A stretch of 64,000 bases of DNA from Dyadobacter sp. CY356 (GCF_021440195.1 NZ_JAJTSZ010000001.1:434001-498000); one strand, 5' to 3'. Positions 44,068 through 52,247 are shown, numbered from the stretch's first letter. The notes: generated from the letters alone by a model not told the origin. Numbers and translations: made by a program.

Positions 44068-44103
44068 TCTATGGTTGCTTTGATAATCGCCGGTTTTATA
44101 CAA

Positions 44104-44587
44104 TTATCAGGCCACTGTTCGCCCGTGCGGTTATTATATACTTGTTTTTGACATGCCGGAATTCGAGGTGTTATATTAGTTTGAGATTTTTACCGCTTCG
44201 CTTTACATTTCATTTGAAAACCGGATTTGTATTTTTAACAGGAAAATGCCAATGCGAAATTTAGAAGCAATGATCTAAGTTAGTGCCAGTTTTTTCAGTC
44301 AATATTCTTAATTTGATTACGGCCAATATAAAACCCGTCGGGTTGTCTGCAATAGTTTTATTCCCTGGCGCTCCTTCATTTTTACGAAAACTTCCCTGCT
44401 GATTCTTTGCTACTTCTCTTTATTATGCGCAATTTTAACCTAACCTATGGTTTTGAAGAACCAGGGAAAGCGGCAATGACCAATTGTCATGCAAACAATC
44501 AGCAAATAAATTATTTTAAATAACCCGCTACAAAAAGCAAAAAAACAATCTGCGGAATTCCCTGTCAGAGCAGGTAAAACGGAGTGA
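44104..44587. other. Intergenic region before the GNAT-nitrilase gene
   Basis: 484 bp between divergent genes. No ORF with a plausible start, no hairpin of note, and no consensus promoter could be fixed; TTAGTTTG at 44177-44184 is the nearest to a -7 box. Confidence 0.35.
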
Positions 44588-46162
44588 ATGAATATGGAAC
44601 CAAACAAAGACACAAAGTCAATTGAAAATATTGAGCTGGTTTTTTTAAAACCGGAAGATTACGAGGAGATTAAGGAAATGATGATTGAGACCTATTCCAG
44701 TATGCCGGATGCTTATTGGAAAGAACATCACATCAGAACACTGACAACTATTTTTCATGAAGGACAGGTAGGGATAAGGGTAGATAATGAACTGGCCGGG
44801 TGCGCATTATCAATTATTGTTGACTACGAAAAAGTTGATACAAAACATACGTACCGTCAGATAACCGGAAATTACAGTTTTAATACCCATACCAAAAAAG
44901 GTGATGTTTTATACGGGATTGATGTATTTATCAGTCCTAAATATCGGGGTCTGCGACTGGGAAGGCGTTTGTATGATTACAGAAAGGAGCTTTGTGAGAA
45001 ATTAAATCTGAAAGGAATTATTTTTGGTGGCCGGATCCCTAACTATCATCAGTATTCCGATACAATCTCGCCTAAGGAATATATCGAGAAAGTACGTAAT
45101 AAGGACATACATGACCCTGTTCTGAATTTTCAATTATCTAACGATTTCCACCCGGCCAGAATTTTGCAGGGGTATCTCGAAGGTGACAAAGATTCGAATG
45201 AATATGCCGTATTGCTTGAATGGGATAATGTTTATTACGAGAAAAGCTCCGATCAGGCAGCCTTTACAAAGTCAATTATCCGGTTGGGATTGATACAATG
45301 GCAGATGCGGTTGTATAATGACTTTGATGAACTGATGCAGCAGGTTGAATATTTTGTGGATGCAGTATCGGGTTACAGATGTGACTTTGCGCTGTTTCCT
45401 GAATTTTTCAATGCGCCTTTGATGTCGGATTATAACCATCTTGCAGAAGCGGATGCCATTAGAAAATTAGCAGAATATACCGAGAAAATTGTTGCCCGCT
45501 TTTCCGAGCTTGCCATTTCCTATAATATCAACATTATTACAGGAAGTATGCCGGAGGTGGTTGATAACAGTCTATATAATGTAGGGTATTTATGCAAAAG
45601 GGACGGCGGTATTGAGCGGTTTGAAAAGCTGCATGTAACGCCGGATGAAGCAAAAGTTTGGGGTATGCAGGGCGGAAATGCCTTGAAAACTTTCAATACG
45701 GATTGCGGGAAAATAGGTATCCTTATTTGTTATGACGTTGAGTTCCCGGAATTGAGCCGCATTTTGGCAGATGAAGGAATGAATATTTTATTTGTGCCTT
45801 TCCTTACCGATACTCAAAATGGTTATTCAAGAGTAAGAAACTGTGCGCAGGCGAGAGCTATTGAAAATGAGTGTTATGTTGCTATCGCGGGTAGTGTCGG
45901 CAATTTGCCAAAGGTTCATAACATGGATATTCAATACGCACAATCCATGGTTTTTACTCCTTGTGATTTTTCGTTTCCAACCAACGGAATAAAAGCGGAA
46001 GCAACGCCAAATACCGAAATGATTTTAATTGCTGACGTTGATATTGATATGTTACGGGAATTAAATCAGTTTGGTAGTGTTCGGAATTTAAAAGACAGAC
46101 GAACAGATATTTATTCGATCACGCGTAGAAACGAGATCAAAACAAATAAAATTGATGTCTGA
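44588..46162 (+). CDS. Bifunctional GNAT acetyltransferase / carbon-nitrogen hydrolase
   Basis: 524 residues. The N-terminal GNAT domain (about 12-205) includes VDNELAGCALSIIVDY and YRGLRLGRRLYDYRKE, the acetyl-CoA loop. The C-terminal carbon-nitrogen hydrolase domain (about 230-505) has the nitrilase triad: Glu in LFPEFFNAPL, Lys in RFEKLHVTPDE, Cys in GILICYDVEFPELSR. Such fusions are a known family in many bacteria; the natural substrate is unsettled. Amide hydrolysis coupled to N-acetylation of an amine is a reasonable guess. A strong hairpin ends the unit. Both domains look active. Confidence 0.9.
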   Translation: MNMEPNKDTKSIENIELVFLKPEDYEEIKEMMIETYSSMPDAYWKEHHIRTLTTIFHEGQVGIRVDNELAGCALSIIVDYEKVDTKHTYRQITGNYSFNTHTKKGDVLYGIDVFISPKYRGLRLGRRLYDYRKELCEKLNLKGIIFGGRIPNYHQYSDTISPKEYIEKVRNKDIHDPVLNFQLSNDFHPARILQGYLEGDKDSNEYAVLLEWDNVYYEKSSDQAAFTKSIIRLGLIQWQMRLYNDFDELMQQVEYFVDAVSGYRCDFALFPEFFNAPLMSDYNHLAEADAIRKLAEYTEKIVARFSELAISYNINIITGSMPEVVDNSLYNVGYLCKRDGGIERFEKLHVTPDEAKVWGMQGGNALKTFNTDCGKIGILICYDVEFPELSRILADEGMNILFVPFLTDTQNGYSRVRNCAQARAIENECYVAIAGSVGNLPKVHNMDIQYAQSMVFTPCDFSFPTNGIKAEATPNTEMILIADVDIDMLRELNQFGSVRNLKDRRTDIYSITRRNEIKTNKIDV

Positions 46163-46193
46163 GATGCCATAGCGCAAATCGCATAACATTTTT

Positions 46194-46248
46194 AAAAGCT
46201 GCGGAATTGTTCAGGATATATTATCACCTGAACAATTCCGCAGCTTTT
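46194..46248 (+). terminator. Strong intrinsic terminator
   Basis: A perfect 22-bp stem (46194-46215 with 46227-46248) has an 11-nt loop and is followed by TTTTT (to 46253), 31 bp after the GNAT-nitrilase stop. The core is GCTGCGGAATTGTTCAGG. Confidence 0.9.
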
Positions 46249-46330
46249 TTTTTACAGATTACGTCCCAATCACAGTATCTTAATTTACCCTGCAAAATTT
46301 TAGATTTGGATGGCTGCCAGGCAGAATAAA

Positions 46331-46398
46331 GTTGAAATAGTTCACCCTTATTTCTTGATTAATTTCATTTTTAAACCCTCAGGATTGTCGGAATTTTG
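46331..46398 (+). promoter_or_regulatory. Conserved operator/promoter, copy 1
   Basis: GTTGAAATAGTTCACC (46331-46346) with the palindrome TGAAatagTTCA at 46333-46344, then ATTTCTTG (46350-46357) and a CGGAATTTTG element ending at 46398. The TTTG begins 64 bp after the operator's first base, exactly as in the two other copies. It lies 153 bp upstream of a truncated Rossmann-fold ORF. Confidence 0.7.
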
Positions 46399-46483
46399 AC
46401 CATTAAATTTATAAACAGAGTAACTTCTGTATCAATTTGATCAATCTGATTTTTAAAATTAAAGTTAATAACAAATTACCATC

Positions 46484-46591
46484 ATGAGTAAATTCGTAAT
46501 AATCGGAGGGACAGGAAATGTTTCCGGAATACTTTCCGGAATTTTATTAAATATGGGGCATGCGGTTACTGTGGTTGCCGGATATGATTAA
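46484..46591 (+). pseudogene. Truncated NAD(P)-binding Rossmann protein
   Basis: The ATG-started frame reads MSKFVIIGGTGNVSG, then LSGILLNMGHAVTVVAG and stops after 35 codons. It is the first beta-alpha-beta unit of an NmrA/SDR-like dinucleotide-binding protein, with GGTGNVSG as the glycine-rich loop, ending where the second strand should continue. The rest of the gene is absent. It keeps the promoter shared with the two SDR genes, so it is probably a lost member of the same regulon. Confidence 0.6.
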
Positions 46592-46626
46592 TCCGACAAA
46601 ATTATTAGATTTGGTTAACTCATTTC

Positions 46627-46661
46627 CGGGGTTAAATTTTTAGTCATAATTCTTAACCCCG
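46627..46661. other. Hairpin upstream of the Crp/Fnr gene
   Basis: CGGGGTTAA (46627-46635) pairs perfectly with TTAACCCCG (46653-46661) across a 17-nt loop, 81 bp before the Crp/Fnr start. There is no T tract after it, so an operator is as likely as a terminator. Confidence 0.45.
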
Positions 46662-46741
46662 ACATTCACAAATATGATAGACTACAATACCATTTCCCCA
46701 ACCAAATAAGGGAACACTTTTAAATCAAGCCACACCCCGCC

Positions 46742-47329
46742 ATGGAAGAATTCCTGCCGATATTAAAAAATGTTGCCCGTTATATTACTTTGACTGAGGA
46801 CGAAAAAACTTATTATACTTCGCTGCTCAAAGTCAAAAAAGTCAGAAAAAAGCAATACATCGTTCAACCGGATTTTGTTTGTAACCACAGAACGTATATT
46901 GCCAAAGGTGCGATGCGTTCCTATCTGATTGATGATAAAGGGCAGGATCATACAGTGGCCATCGGCATTGACGACTGGTGGATTGCCGACTTTGCCAGTT
47001 ATATCTATCGGGAGCCTGCAACATTGTTCGTTGAAGCTCTTGAAGACAGCGTCCTGATCCAGATATCTTATGAGGATGAACAGGAATTACTGGAAAATCT
47101 CCCTCAGTTTGCAAAGTTTTATCTCAATCTTGTGCAGTTTGGCTTTGCAAATCTTCAAAGGCGTATACTATCAGATATCAGCCTGAATGCAACACAGCGT
47201 TATGAAAATTTTCTGCTTAAATACCCGGCCATGGCAGCCCGCATTCCGCAGTATGCGCTGGCATCTTATCTGGGCATTTCACATGAATTGTTGAGCAAAA
47301 TCAGAAATAAGCGGGCTAATAATAGTTGA
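46742..47329 (+). CDS. Crp/Fnr-family transcriptional regulator
   Basis: 195 residues. A cyclic-nucleotide-binding-like beta roll (about 20-115: KKQYIVQPDFVCNHRTYIAK, AIGIDDWWIADFASYI) is followed by the long dimer helix and a C-terminal helix-turn-helix (about 160-192: AARIPQYALASYLGIS, HELLSKIRNKR). Residues for cAMP binding are not conserved, as in most Bacteroidota members, so its signal is unknown. It is embedded between the truncated Rossmann ORF and two SDR genes. Operator copy 2 overlaps its stop codon. Crp/Fnr proteins bind inverted repeats, so it is a candidate for the protein that reads the TGAAATANTTCA palindromes (inference). Confidence 0.9.
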   Translation: MEEFLPILKNVARYITLTEDEKTYYTSLLKVKKVRKKQYIVQPDFVCNHRTYIAKGAMRSYLIDDKGQDHTVAIGIDDWWIADFASYIYREPATLFVEALEDSVLIQISYEDEQELLENLPQFAKFYLNLVQFGFANLQRRILSDISLNATQRYENFLLKYPAMAARIPQYALASYLGISHELLSKIRNKRANNS

Positions 47330-47392
47330 AATAATTCACCTTAATTTCTTGTTATTCTTCATTTTATAGCCTTGATTTTAAGCGGAACTTTG
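47325..47392 (+). promoter_or_regulatory. Conserved operator/promoter, copy 2
   Basis: GTTGAAATAATTCACC (47325-47340), with TGAAataaTTCA as a palindrome, overlaps the Crp/Fnr stop codon. ATTTCTTG follows (47344-47351), and CGGAACTTTG ends at 47392; the TTTG is 64 bp from the operator's first base. It lies 97 bp upstream of the first SDR gene. Confidence 0.72.
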
Positions 47393-47421
47393 GTACTGTC
47401 AAAACCAATTAAAAACTTAAA

Positions 47422-48174
47422 ATGAAAAAGCTAGAAGATAAAATAGCCGTTATCACCGGCGGCAACAGCGGGATAGGGCTTGCCGTTGCCAAACTGTTTG
47501 CCCAAGAAGGTGCCAAAGTTGTGATTACGGGCAGAAATCCGGTTTCCATTCGCAGCGCAGTTATTGAAATTGGTCATGGATCAGCGGGATTGGTCAGCGA
47601 TGCCGGTAATGTGGATTGCCTTACGCAAACTTTTGAGGATATAACAAAAAAATTTGACGGTAAAATAGATGTGCTGGTAGTGAATGCAGGCGTATATATC
47701 ACCGCACCGCTCGCCAGCTATACCGAGGAAATGTTTGACCAGACAAGTGATGTCAATTTTAAAGGTGCATTCTTTTCCGTTCAACGGGCTTTGCCATATC
47801 TTAAAGACGGAGCCTCCATTATACTGACCGGATCAACTGTTGCGGAAACTGCCAAAATCAACGGGGCTGCTTTTGCTGCTACGAAAGCGGCATTACGGTC
47901 TTTGGCAAGAAGTTTTTCAGCGGAATTACTTCCAAGAAATATCCGTGTGAACGTTGTTTCTCCCGGCCCCACCGATACGTCTGTGTTCGGCCGGACTGGC
48001 GCTTCTGAATTACAGATTGAAAATGCTAAAAAAGCTCTGATCGATCATACACCTTTGAAAAGGCTCGCAAGTGCCGGGGAAATTGCTGAAACTTATCTGT
48101 ACCTGGCATCCGATGATTCCGGATATATGCTTGGTGCGGAGCTAGTGATAGACGGAGGATACAGAAGTTTATAA
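47422..48174 (+). CDS. SDR-family oxidoreductase with Phe in the catalytic Tyr position
   Basis: 250 residues, classical SDR. The cofactor loop is TGGNSGIGLAVAKLF, the NAG motif is LVVNAGVYI, and the end is LGAELVIDGGYRSL. The catalytic motif should be YxxxK but reads F-A-A-T-K (NGAAFAATKAALRSLARSF, codon TTT), so the proton-donating Tyr is absent. The paralogue 206 bp downstream keeps Tyr. This protein may therefore be inactive, a partner in a heteromer, or use another route. It is under operator copy 2 and follows the Crp/Fnr gene. Confidence 0.88.
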   Translation: MKKLEDKIAVITGGNSGIGLAVAKLFAQEGAKVVITGRNPVSIRSAVIEIGHGSAGLVSDAGNVDCLTQTFEDITKKFDGKIDVLVVNAGVYITAPLASYTEEMFDQTSDVNFKGAFFSVQRALPYLKDGASIILTGSTVAETAKINGAAFAATKAALRSLARSFSAELLPRNIRVNVVSPGPTDTSVFGRTGASELQIENAKKALIDHTPLKRLASAGEIAETYLYLASDDSGYMLGAELVIDGGYRSL

Positions 48175-48278
48175 ATTTTGATTTAGAAAACAAGACACAA
48201 GGCCTTCGCAGAATAGCGGGGGCCTTATGAATTTTCTGATCAAATGACAAATTTATTGGCACTTCAACACAGTAAAAA

Positions 48279-48346
48279 GTTGAAATACTTCACCTGAATT
48301 TCTTGTATTTATTCATATTAATACCTGCCTGTTAACCGGACCTTTG
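48279..48346 (+). promoter_or_regulatory. Conserved operator/promoter, copy 3
   Basis: GTTGAAATACTTCACC (48279-48294), palindrome TGAAatacTTCA, then ATTTCTTG (48298-48305) and CGGACCTTTG ending at 48346, with TTTG 64 bp from the operator's first base. It lies 101 bp upstream of the second SDR gene. Confidence 0.72.
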
Positions 48347-48379
48347 ACTCGTTAAAAATTTAATAAATCAAAGATCAAA

Positions 48380-49129
48380 ATGAAAAAGTTAGAAAACAAA
48401 GTAGCTGTAATTACAGGCGGAAATAGTGGGATAGGGTTATCAACTGCGATTTTATTTGCGGAACAAGGTGCCAAAGTAGCCATTACCGGCCGTAATCAGG
48501 CATCTCTTGAAACGGCGGCTCAAACCATCGGAAATGGTGCCATAGGTATTGTAAGTGATGTGTCCGATTTGAATAATATCAAGAACGCTTACGAAGAAGT
48601 CAGTGACAAGTTTGGGAAAATTGATGTGCTGATTGTCAATGCAGGTATTTTTTTAGCCGGACCACTTGCTGATTTTACAGAAGAACAATTTGACCAGACC
48701 AGCGATGTGAATTTCAAAGGAGCTTTCTTCTCCGTACAAAGAGCATTGCCTTATCTGAACGATGGTGCTTCGATCGTATTAACCTCAACCGCATTGAATG
48801 AAAAAGGTTTGGGTATAGGGGCAGCATACTCCGCATCCAAAGCAGCAGTACGTTCACTTGCAAGAAGTTTCTCAGCTGAACTGTTGGACAGAAATATCCG
48901 CGTAAATGTTTTATCTCCCGGCCCGATCGATACGCCGATTTTTGGAAGAGGTGGCGGATCAAAAGAAGAAGTGGATGGCACGAAGGATTATTTTGCAAGT
49001 ATCAATCCATCTAAACGTCTGGGTTTACCGATGGAGATTGCAGAAGGTTTTCTTTATCTGGCCTCTGATGCTTCTAAATATATGTTAGGTGCCGAACTGG
49101 TACTTGACGGTGGTGTGAAAGGTTTATAA
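48380..49129 (+). CDS. SDR-family oxidoreductase
   Basis: 249 residues, closely similar to the preceding SDR along the whole length (both have ITGGNSGIGL, DQTSDVNFKGAFFSVQRALP, RSFSAELL and LGAELV-DGG). The full catalytic set is present: NAG (LIVNAGIFL), Ser in IVLTSTALNE and Y-S-A-S-K (GAAYSASKAAVRSLA). NAD(P)-dependent reduction of a carbonyl compound or oxidation of an alcohol is expected; substrate unknown. It has its own operator copy and is followed by Gfo/Idh/MocA-like and OYE genes on the same strand. Confidence 0.93.
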   Translation: MKKLENKVAVITGGNSGIGLSTAILFAEQGAKVAITGRNQASLETAAQTIGNGAIGIVSDVSDLNNIKNAYEEVSDKFGKIDVLIVNAGIFLAGPLADFTEEQFDQTSDVNFKGAFFSVQRALPYLNDGASIVLTSTALNEKGLGIGAAYSASKAAVRSLARSFSAELLDRNIRVNVLSPGPIDTPIFGRGGGSKEEVDGTKDYFASINPSKRLGLPMEIAEGFLYLASDASKYMLGAELVLDGGVKGL

Positions 49130-49140
49130 ACAGTACCATT

Positions 49141-49181
49141 GACAGAGCCTGGTATTTAACAATAAGATGCCAGGCTCCGTC
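49141..49181. other. Hairpin between SDR and Gfo/Idh/MocA-like genes
   Basis: GAGCCTGG (49145-49152) pairs with CCAGGCTC (49170-49177), extended by an outer GAC/GTC pair (49141-49143 with 49179-49181). No T tract follows on the plus strand, so it may be an mRNA structure rather than a terminator. Confidence 0.45.
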
Positions 49182-49197
49182 AAATTGAGCAGCAATC

Positions 49198-50337
49198 ATG
49201 TTAGCAGACAAAACAAAAAATGAAATAACTGGCGGTGGAAATTCGTCAGGGAAAATCCGTGTCGGTATTATCGGTGCAGGCAATTGGGCCAACTATGGAC
49301 ACATCCCATCCATGCTCTTATTGCCGGGTTATGAAGTGGTTGCCATACAGAGCCGGCGTCCTGAAGCAGCTGAGGCCGCAGCCGGTAAATTTGGAATTAA
49401 ATATGTTTCCGGATCCGTTGATGAACTGGTCAATAATCCGGAAGTTGATATGGTTGCTGTATTAACCACAGCACCGCAACACGAAGCAGGTATCAGGGCG
49501 GCTATTGCTGCCGGAAAAGACGTTTATTCTGAATGGCCATTTACAACCAGCACGCAAATAGCGGAAGAGCTGCTGTTACTGGCAAAAAACACCGGAGTGA
49601 AACATGTGATCGGCCTGCAACGACGGTTATCACCAACCAATCGCTACATCGCGGATCTTATCAGAGAAGGATATATCGGTAAGCTGCGTTCGGTAAGGCT
49701 GCATGTGAGCATGAATTATCTGCAGGCGATTCGCACCAAATCATTACGATGGACTGCACCTGCTGATGATTTTTCGCATACGATCGCGATTTACGCGGGT
49801 CATTTTCTTGATGCGTTATTTGAAACCGTGGGTTATCCTGTCAGCTTTTTTAGCGAACTGGTAAATCAATTTCCAGTGGTTACGATTGCGGAAACGGGTG
49901 AAAGGATAGAAACGACTGCACCTGATCAGCTTGTGTTAAGCGGAAGACTGATCGGTGACGCTGTAATTTCGGTTCATATTGAAGGCGGAAAACGCAACAA
50001 TTCCGGCGTGCAGCTTGACATCACCGGCGATCAGGGTGACCTGAAAATTACCAACGTTTCGGCTTTTGGCGGAGTGGGAGAGGATTATCTGATCGAAGGT
50101 GCCCATGGTGATAATCTTCCATTGGAAACATTGGTCATTCCGGATTCATACCATTGGGTACAAAAACCCGGAATGGGTTCAGGTGCGCTGGAATTGACCA
50201 ATCTTTACTATGCCTTTGCGGCTGATATTAAAAATGGCACACACGACGCCCCAACTTTTGAGGACGCTGTGAAAATGCACAAATTCTTTGACCTGATGAA
50301 CGAGTCCTCGACGAAGGGAATCAGCGTCACTTTGTAA
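49198..50337 (+). CDS. Gfo/Idh/MocA-family protein with EWP in place of EKP (Gal80-like)
   Basis: 379 residues. Rossmann domain about 16-140 (VGIIGAGNWANYGHIPSMLL, VDMVAVLTTAPQHEAGIRAA) and a C-terminal alpha/beta domain. The consensus EKP motif that supplies the catalytic lysine reads E-W-P (DVYSEWPFTTSTQ). The same change occurs in the Gal80-like branch, so this may be a cofactor-binding protein with altered or no dehydrogenase activity. The N-terminal 17 residues are a flexible extension. It sits 16 bp before the OYE gene on the same strand; together with the SDRs it suggests a redox pathway on a shared small molecule (inference). Confidence 0.85.
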   Translation: MLADKTKNEITGGGNSSGKIRVGIIGAGNWANYGHIPSMLLLPGYEVVAIQSRRPEAAEAAAGKFGIKYVSGSVDELVNNPEVDMVAVLTTAPQHEAGIRAAIAAGKDVYSEWPFTTSTQIAEELLLLAKNTGVKHVIGLQRRLSPTNRYIADLIREGYIGKLRSVRLHVSMNYLQAIRTKSLRWTAPADDFSHTIAIYAGHFLDALFETVGYPVSFFSELVNQFPVVTIAETGERIETTAPDQLVLSGRLIGDAVISVHIEGGKRNNSGVQLDITGDQGDLKITNVSAFGGVGEDYLIEGAHGDNLPLETLVIPDSYHWVQKPGMGSGALELTNLYYAFAADIKNGTHDAPTFEDAVKMHKFFDLMNESSTKGISVTL

Positions 50338-50353
50338 TATTAATTATATAAAA

Positions 50354-51508
50354 ATGAAAACAATAAATTATGTAAATGGCAATCTGGCGGATTCCAGGCT
50401 GTTTACCCCAATAAATCTTGGTCCGATTACACTGCCACACCGCGTGGTGATGGCTCCTTTAACCCGTTTACGTTCGGAACAACCAGGCGATATTCCCTCA
50501 GATCTTATGGCTGAAATGTATGCGCAAAGAGCAACGGATCAGGGATTAGTTATTGCCGAGGCTACCACCGTTTCGATTCTAGGCCGCGGTTATCTTGGCG
50601 CGCCCGGTATCTATACAGATGAGCAGGTGACTGGCTGGAAAAAAGTAACGGATGCCGTGCATGCAAAAGGTGGAAGAATATTTCTTCAGCTATGGCACGT
50701 AGGAAGACAGTCTCATGTGGAAATGACCAATGGTCAGACACCGGTTGCTCCTTCCGCTGTTCAGTATGAGCAGGTTGTCATTACAAAAGACGGATGGGTT
50801 CCGGTATCGCCTAACCGCGCACTGGAAATCGAAGAAATACCCGGGATCGTGGAAGAATTCCGTATGGGTGCAGTACGTGCTTTGGCCGCAGGCTTTGACG
50901 GAGTTGAACTGCATGGAGCCAATGGTTATCTGATCGATGAATTTTTACAGGACGGAACCAATAAACGAACTGATAAATACGGTGGTTCTTTTGAAAACCG
51001 TTCCCGGTTTCTGATGGAAATACTTGAAGCCGTAATTCCGGTTTGGGGTGAAGGCCGCGTTGGCGTTCGTTTAGGCCCGAGTGGGATCTGGGCATCTATG
51101 TCTGATAGTGATCCGGAAGCGTTATTTGGTTACGTGGCAGAACAACTGAATAATTATCCACTCGCTTATCTGCACATTATCGAACCGCGTGTTGTTGGCG
51201 GAGAAGCACCGGTGGAAGGAAGACCACCCGTAGCGGCCGTAAGTTTACGGAAGATTTATAATGGTACTATTCTTGCCGCAGGTGGATTTGAGCCTGATTC
51301 AGCGAAAGAGATTATAGAAAACGGTGATGCAGATATGGTTGTTTTTGGTCGCCATTTTGCAGCGAACCCGGACCTTCCGTCAAGAATTAAATTTGGTTAT
51401 CCGTTAAATCCTTACGACCGGGATACTTTCTGGGGCGGTGATCACCGTGGTTATACCGACTATCCGTTTTATTCAGAAATAGAAAGTGAAGAGTCCATTT
51501 CAAAATAG
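50354..51508 (+). CDS. Old Yellow Enzyme-type alkene reductase
   Basis: 384 residues, FMN-dependent TIM barrel of the NemA/OYE family. Motifs: LPHRVVMAPLTRLRS (FMN binding), GGRIFLQLWHVGRQSH, DGVELHGANGYLIDEFLQDG with the H-x-x-N substrate pair, RTDKYGGSFENRSRF, and DMVVFGRHFAANPDLP. It reduces activated alkenes and nitro compounds with NAD(P)H and is often part of electrophile or xenobiotic responses. It ends a same-strand run with the Gfo/Idh/MocA-like gene. A strong terminator follows. Confidence 0.94.
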   Translation: MKTINYVNGNLADSRLFTPINLGPITLPHRVVMAPLTRLRSEQPGDIPSDLMAEMYAQRATDQGLVIAEATTVSILGRGYLGAPGIYTDEQVTGWKKVTDAVHAKGGRIFLQLWHVGRQSHVEMTNGQTPVAPSAVQYEQVVITKDGWVPVSPNRALEIEEIPGIVEEFRMGAVRALAAGFDGVELHGANGYLIDEFLQDGTNKRTDKYGGSFENRSRFLMEILEAVIPVWGEGRVGVRLGPSGIWASMSDSDPEALFGYVAEQLNNYPLAYLHIIEPRVVGGEAPVEGRPPVAAVSLRKIYNGTILAAGGFEPDSAKEIIENGDADMVVFGRHFAANPDLPSRIKFGYPLNPYDRDTFWGGDHRGYTDYPFYSEIESEESISK

Positions 51509-51524
51509 AATAAGATAAACAAAT

Positions 51525-51565
51525 AAAAATAGCGGTCTCATTATTGAAAAGAGACCGCTATTTTT
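51525..51565. terminator. Bidirectional terminator
   Basis: A perfect 15-bp stem AAAAATAGCGGTCTC (51525-51539) and GAGACCGCTATTTTT (51551-51565) with an 11-nt loop, between the convergent OYE and APCDD1-like genes. Confidence 0.88.
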
Positions 51566-51581
51566 TGTTTAAAAACTTGTG

Positions 51582-52247
51582 TTATTTCCGTCTTACCATC
51601 GGTATCTGCAAGTTTGTCGGCCGGTTTTCTTCGGTATCAAAGCCACGTCCGTCGATATTCCTTGCTCCCCAAAACATCATATCGTGGTTTAAAAAGATCA
51701 AATCATATTCTTTAAAAATCTGACCTTCCGCTAAACCGAATGGTGCAAACGCTTTCTTCAAAATGCTTTGCGTTTCACCAACTTTCCATACGTTAAAACC
51801 CTTGGTGTATTGATTAAGCACGTCTGCAAATCCTTGTAATAATGGCGTAACTTCATATTTTTCATCGGCCATAAAGTCTACCTTTTGCGCACCCTCTGCA
51901 ATGGGATGATCACCTTTCCATGCCGTGTGACCTTTGATTTCCATTTTTGCCAATGGCACTTTTCCATAAGGGTCAGCAAAGTTTGTTACCGTAAGTTCAA
52001 ATTTATTGTCAGGCAAAAATGTAAATTTTCTGGACAGGTAAAATGGTTTCAGTGTCCCGTCCGGATTTTTGTTGTTGCCTGCCCGGATTTCTGTGGTTAT
52101 ACTTTCCCAATTTCCTAACGCCTGTTTTTCTGTTTGTTCAGTTGTCATTGTCTTTAATTTAGTGTGATTCATATTTACCTGGGCAATTGAAATGCTGCTC
52201 GCCCCAAATACCAATAATACAGTTACTGCTTTCAGTGTTTTATACAT
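51582..52247 (-). CDS. Secreted protein with APCDD1-like (APCDDC) domain
   Basis: 221 residues with signal peptide 1-22 (SSISIAQ). The rest resembles the APCDDC domain of animal APCDD1 as I recall it: GNWESITTEIRAG, SRKFTFLPDNKFELTVTNFA then DPYGKVPL, GAQKVDFMADEKYEVTPL, WKVGETQSIL, KEYDLIFLNHDMMFWGARN and a final QIPMVRRK. APCDD1 is a Wnt inhibitor whose domain is a lipid-binding beta barrel; the role of bacterial copies is unknown. It is divergent from an HxlR regulator, which probably controls it, and convergent with the OYE gene. Confidence 0.65.
   Translation of the reverse strand: MYKTLKAVTVLLVFGASSISIAQVNMNHTKLKTMTTEQTEKQALGNWESITTEIRAGNNKNPDGTLKPFYLSRKFTFLPDNKFELTVTNFADPYGKVPLAKMEIKGHTAWKGDHPIAEGAQKVDFMADEKYEVTPLLQGFADVLNQYTKGFNVWKVGETQSILKKAFAPFGLAEGQIFKEYDLIFLNHDMMFWGARNIDGRGFDTEENRPTNLQIPMVRRK

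Noticed and set aside
46484-46591. Genuine 35-residue small protein
   Set aside because: It is exactly the first Rossmann unit of a larger enzyme and ends in mid-fold, so a truncated gene is more likely.
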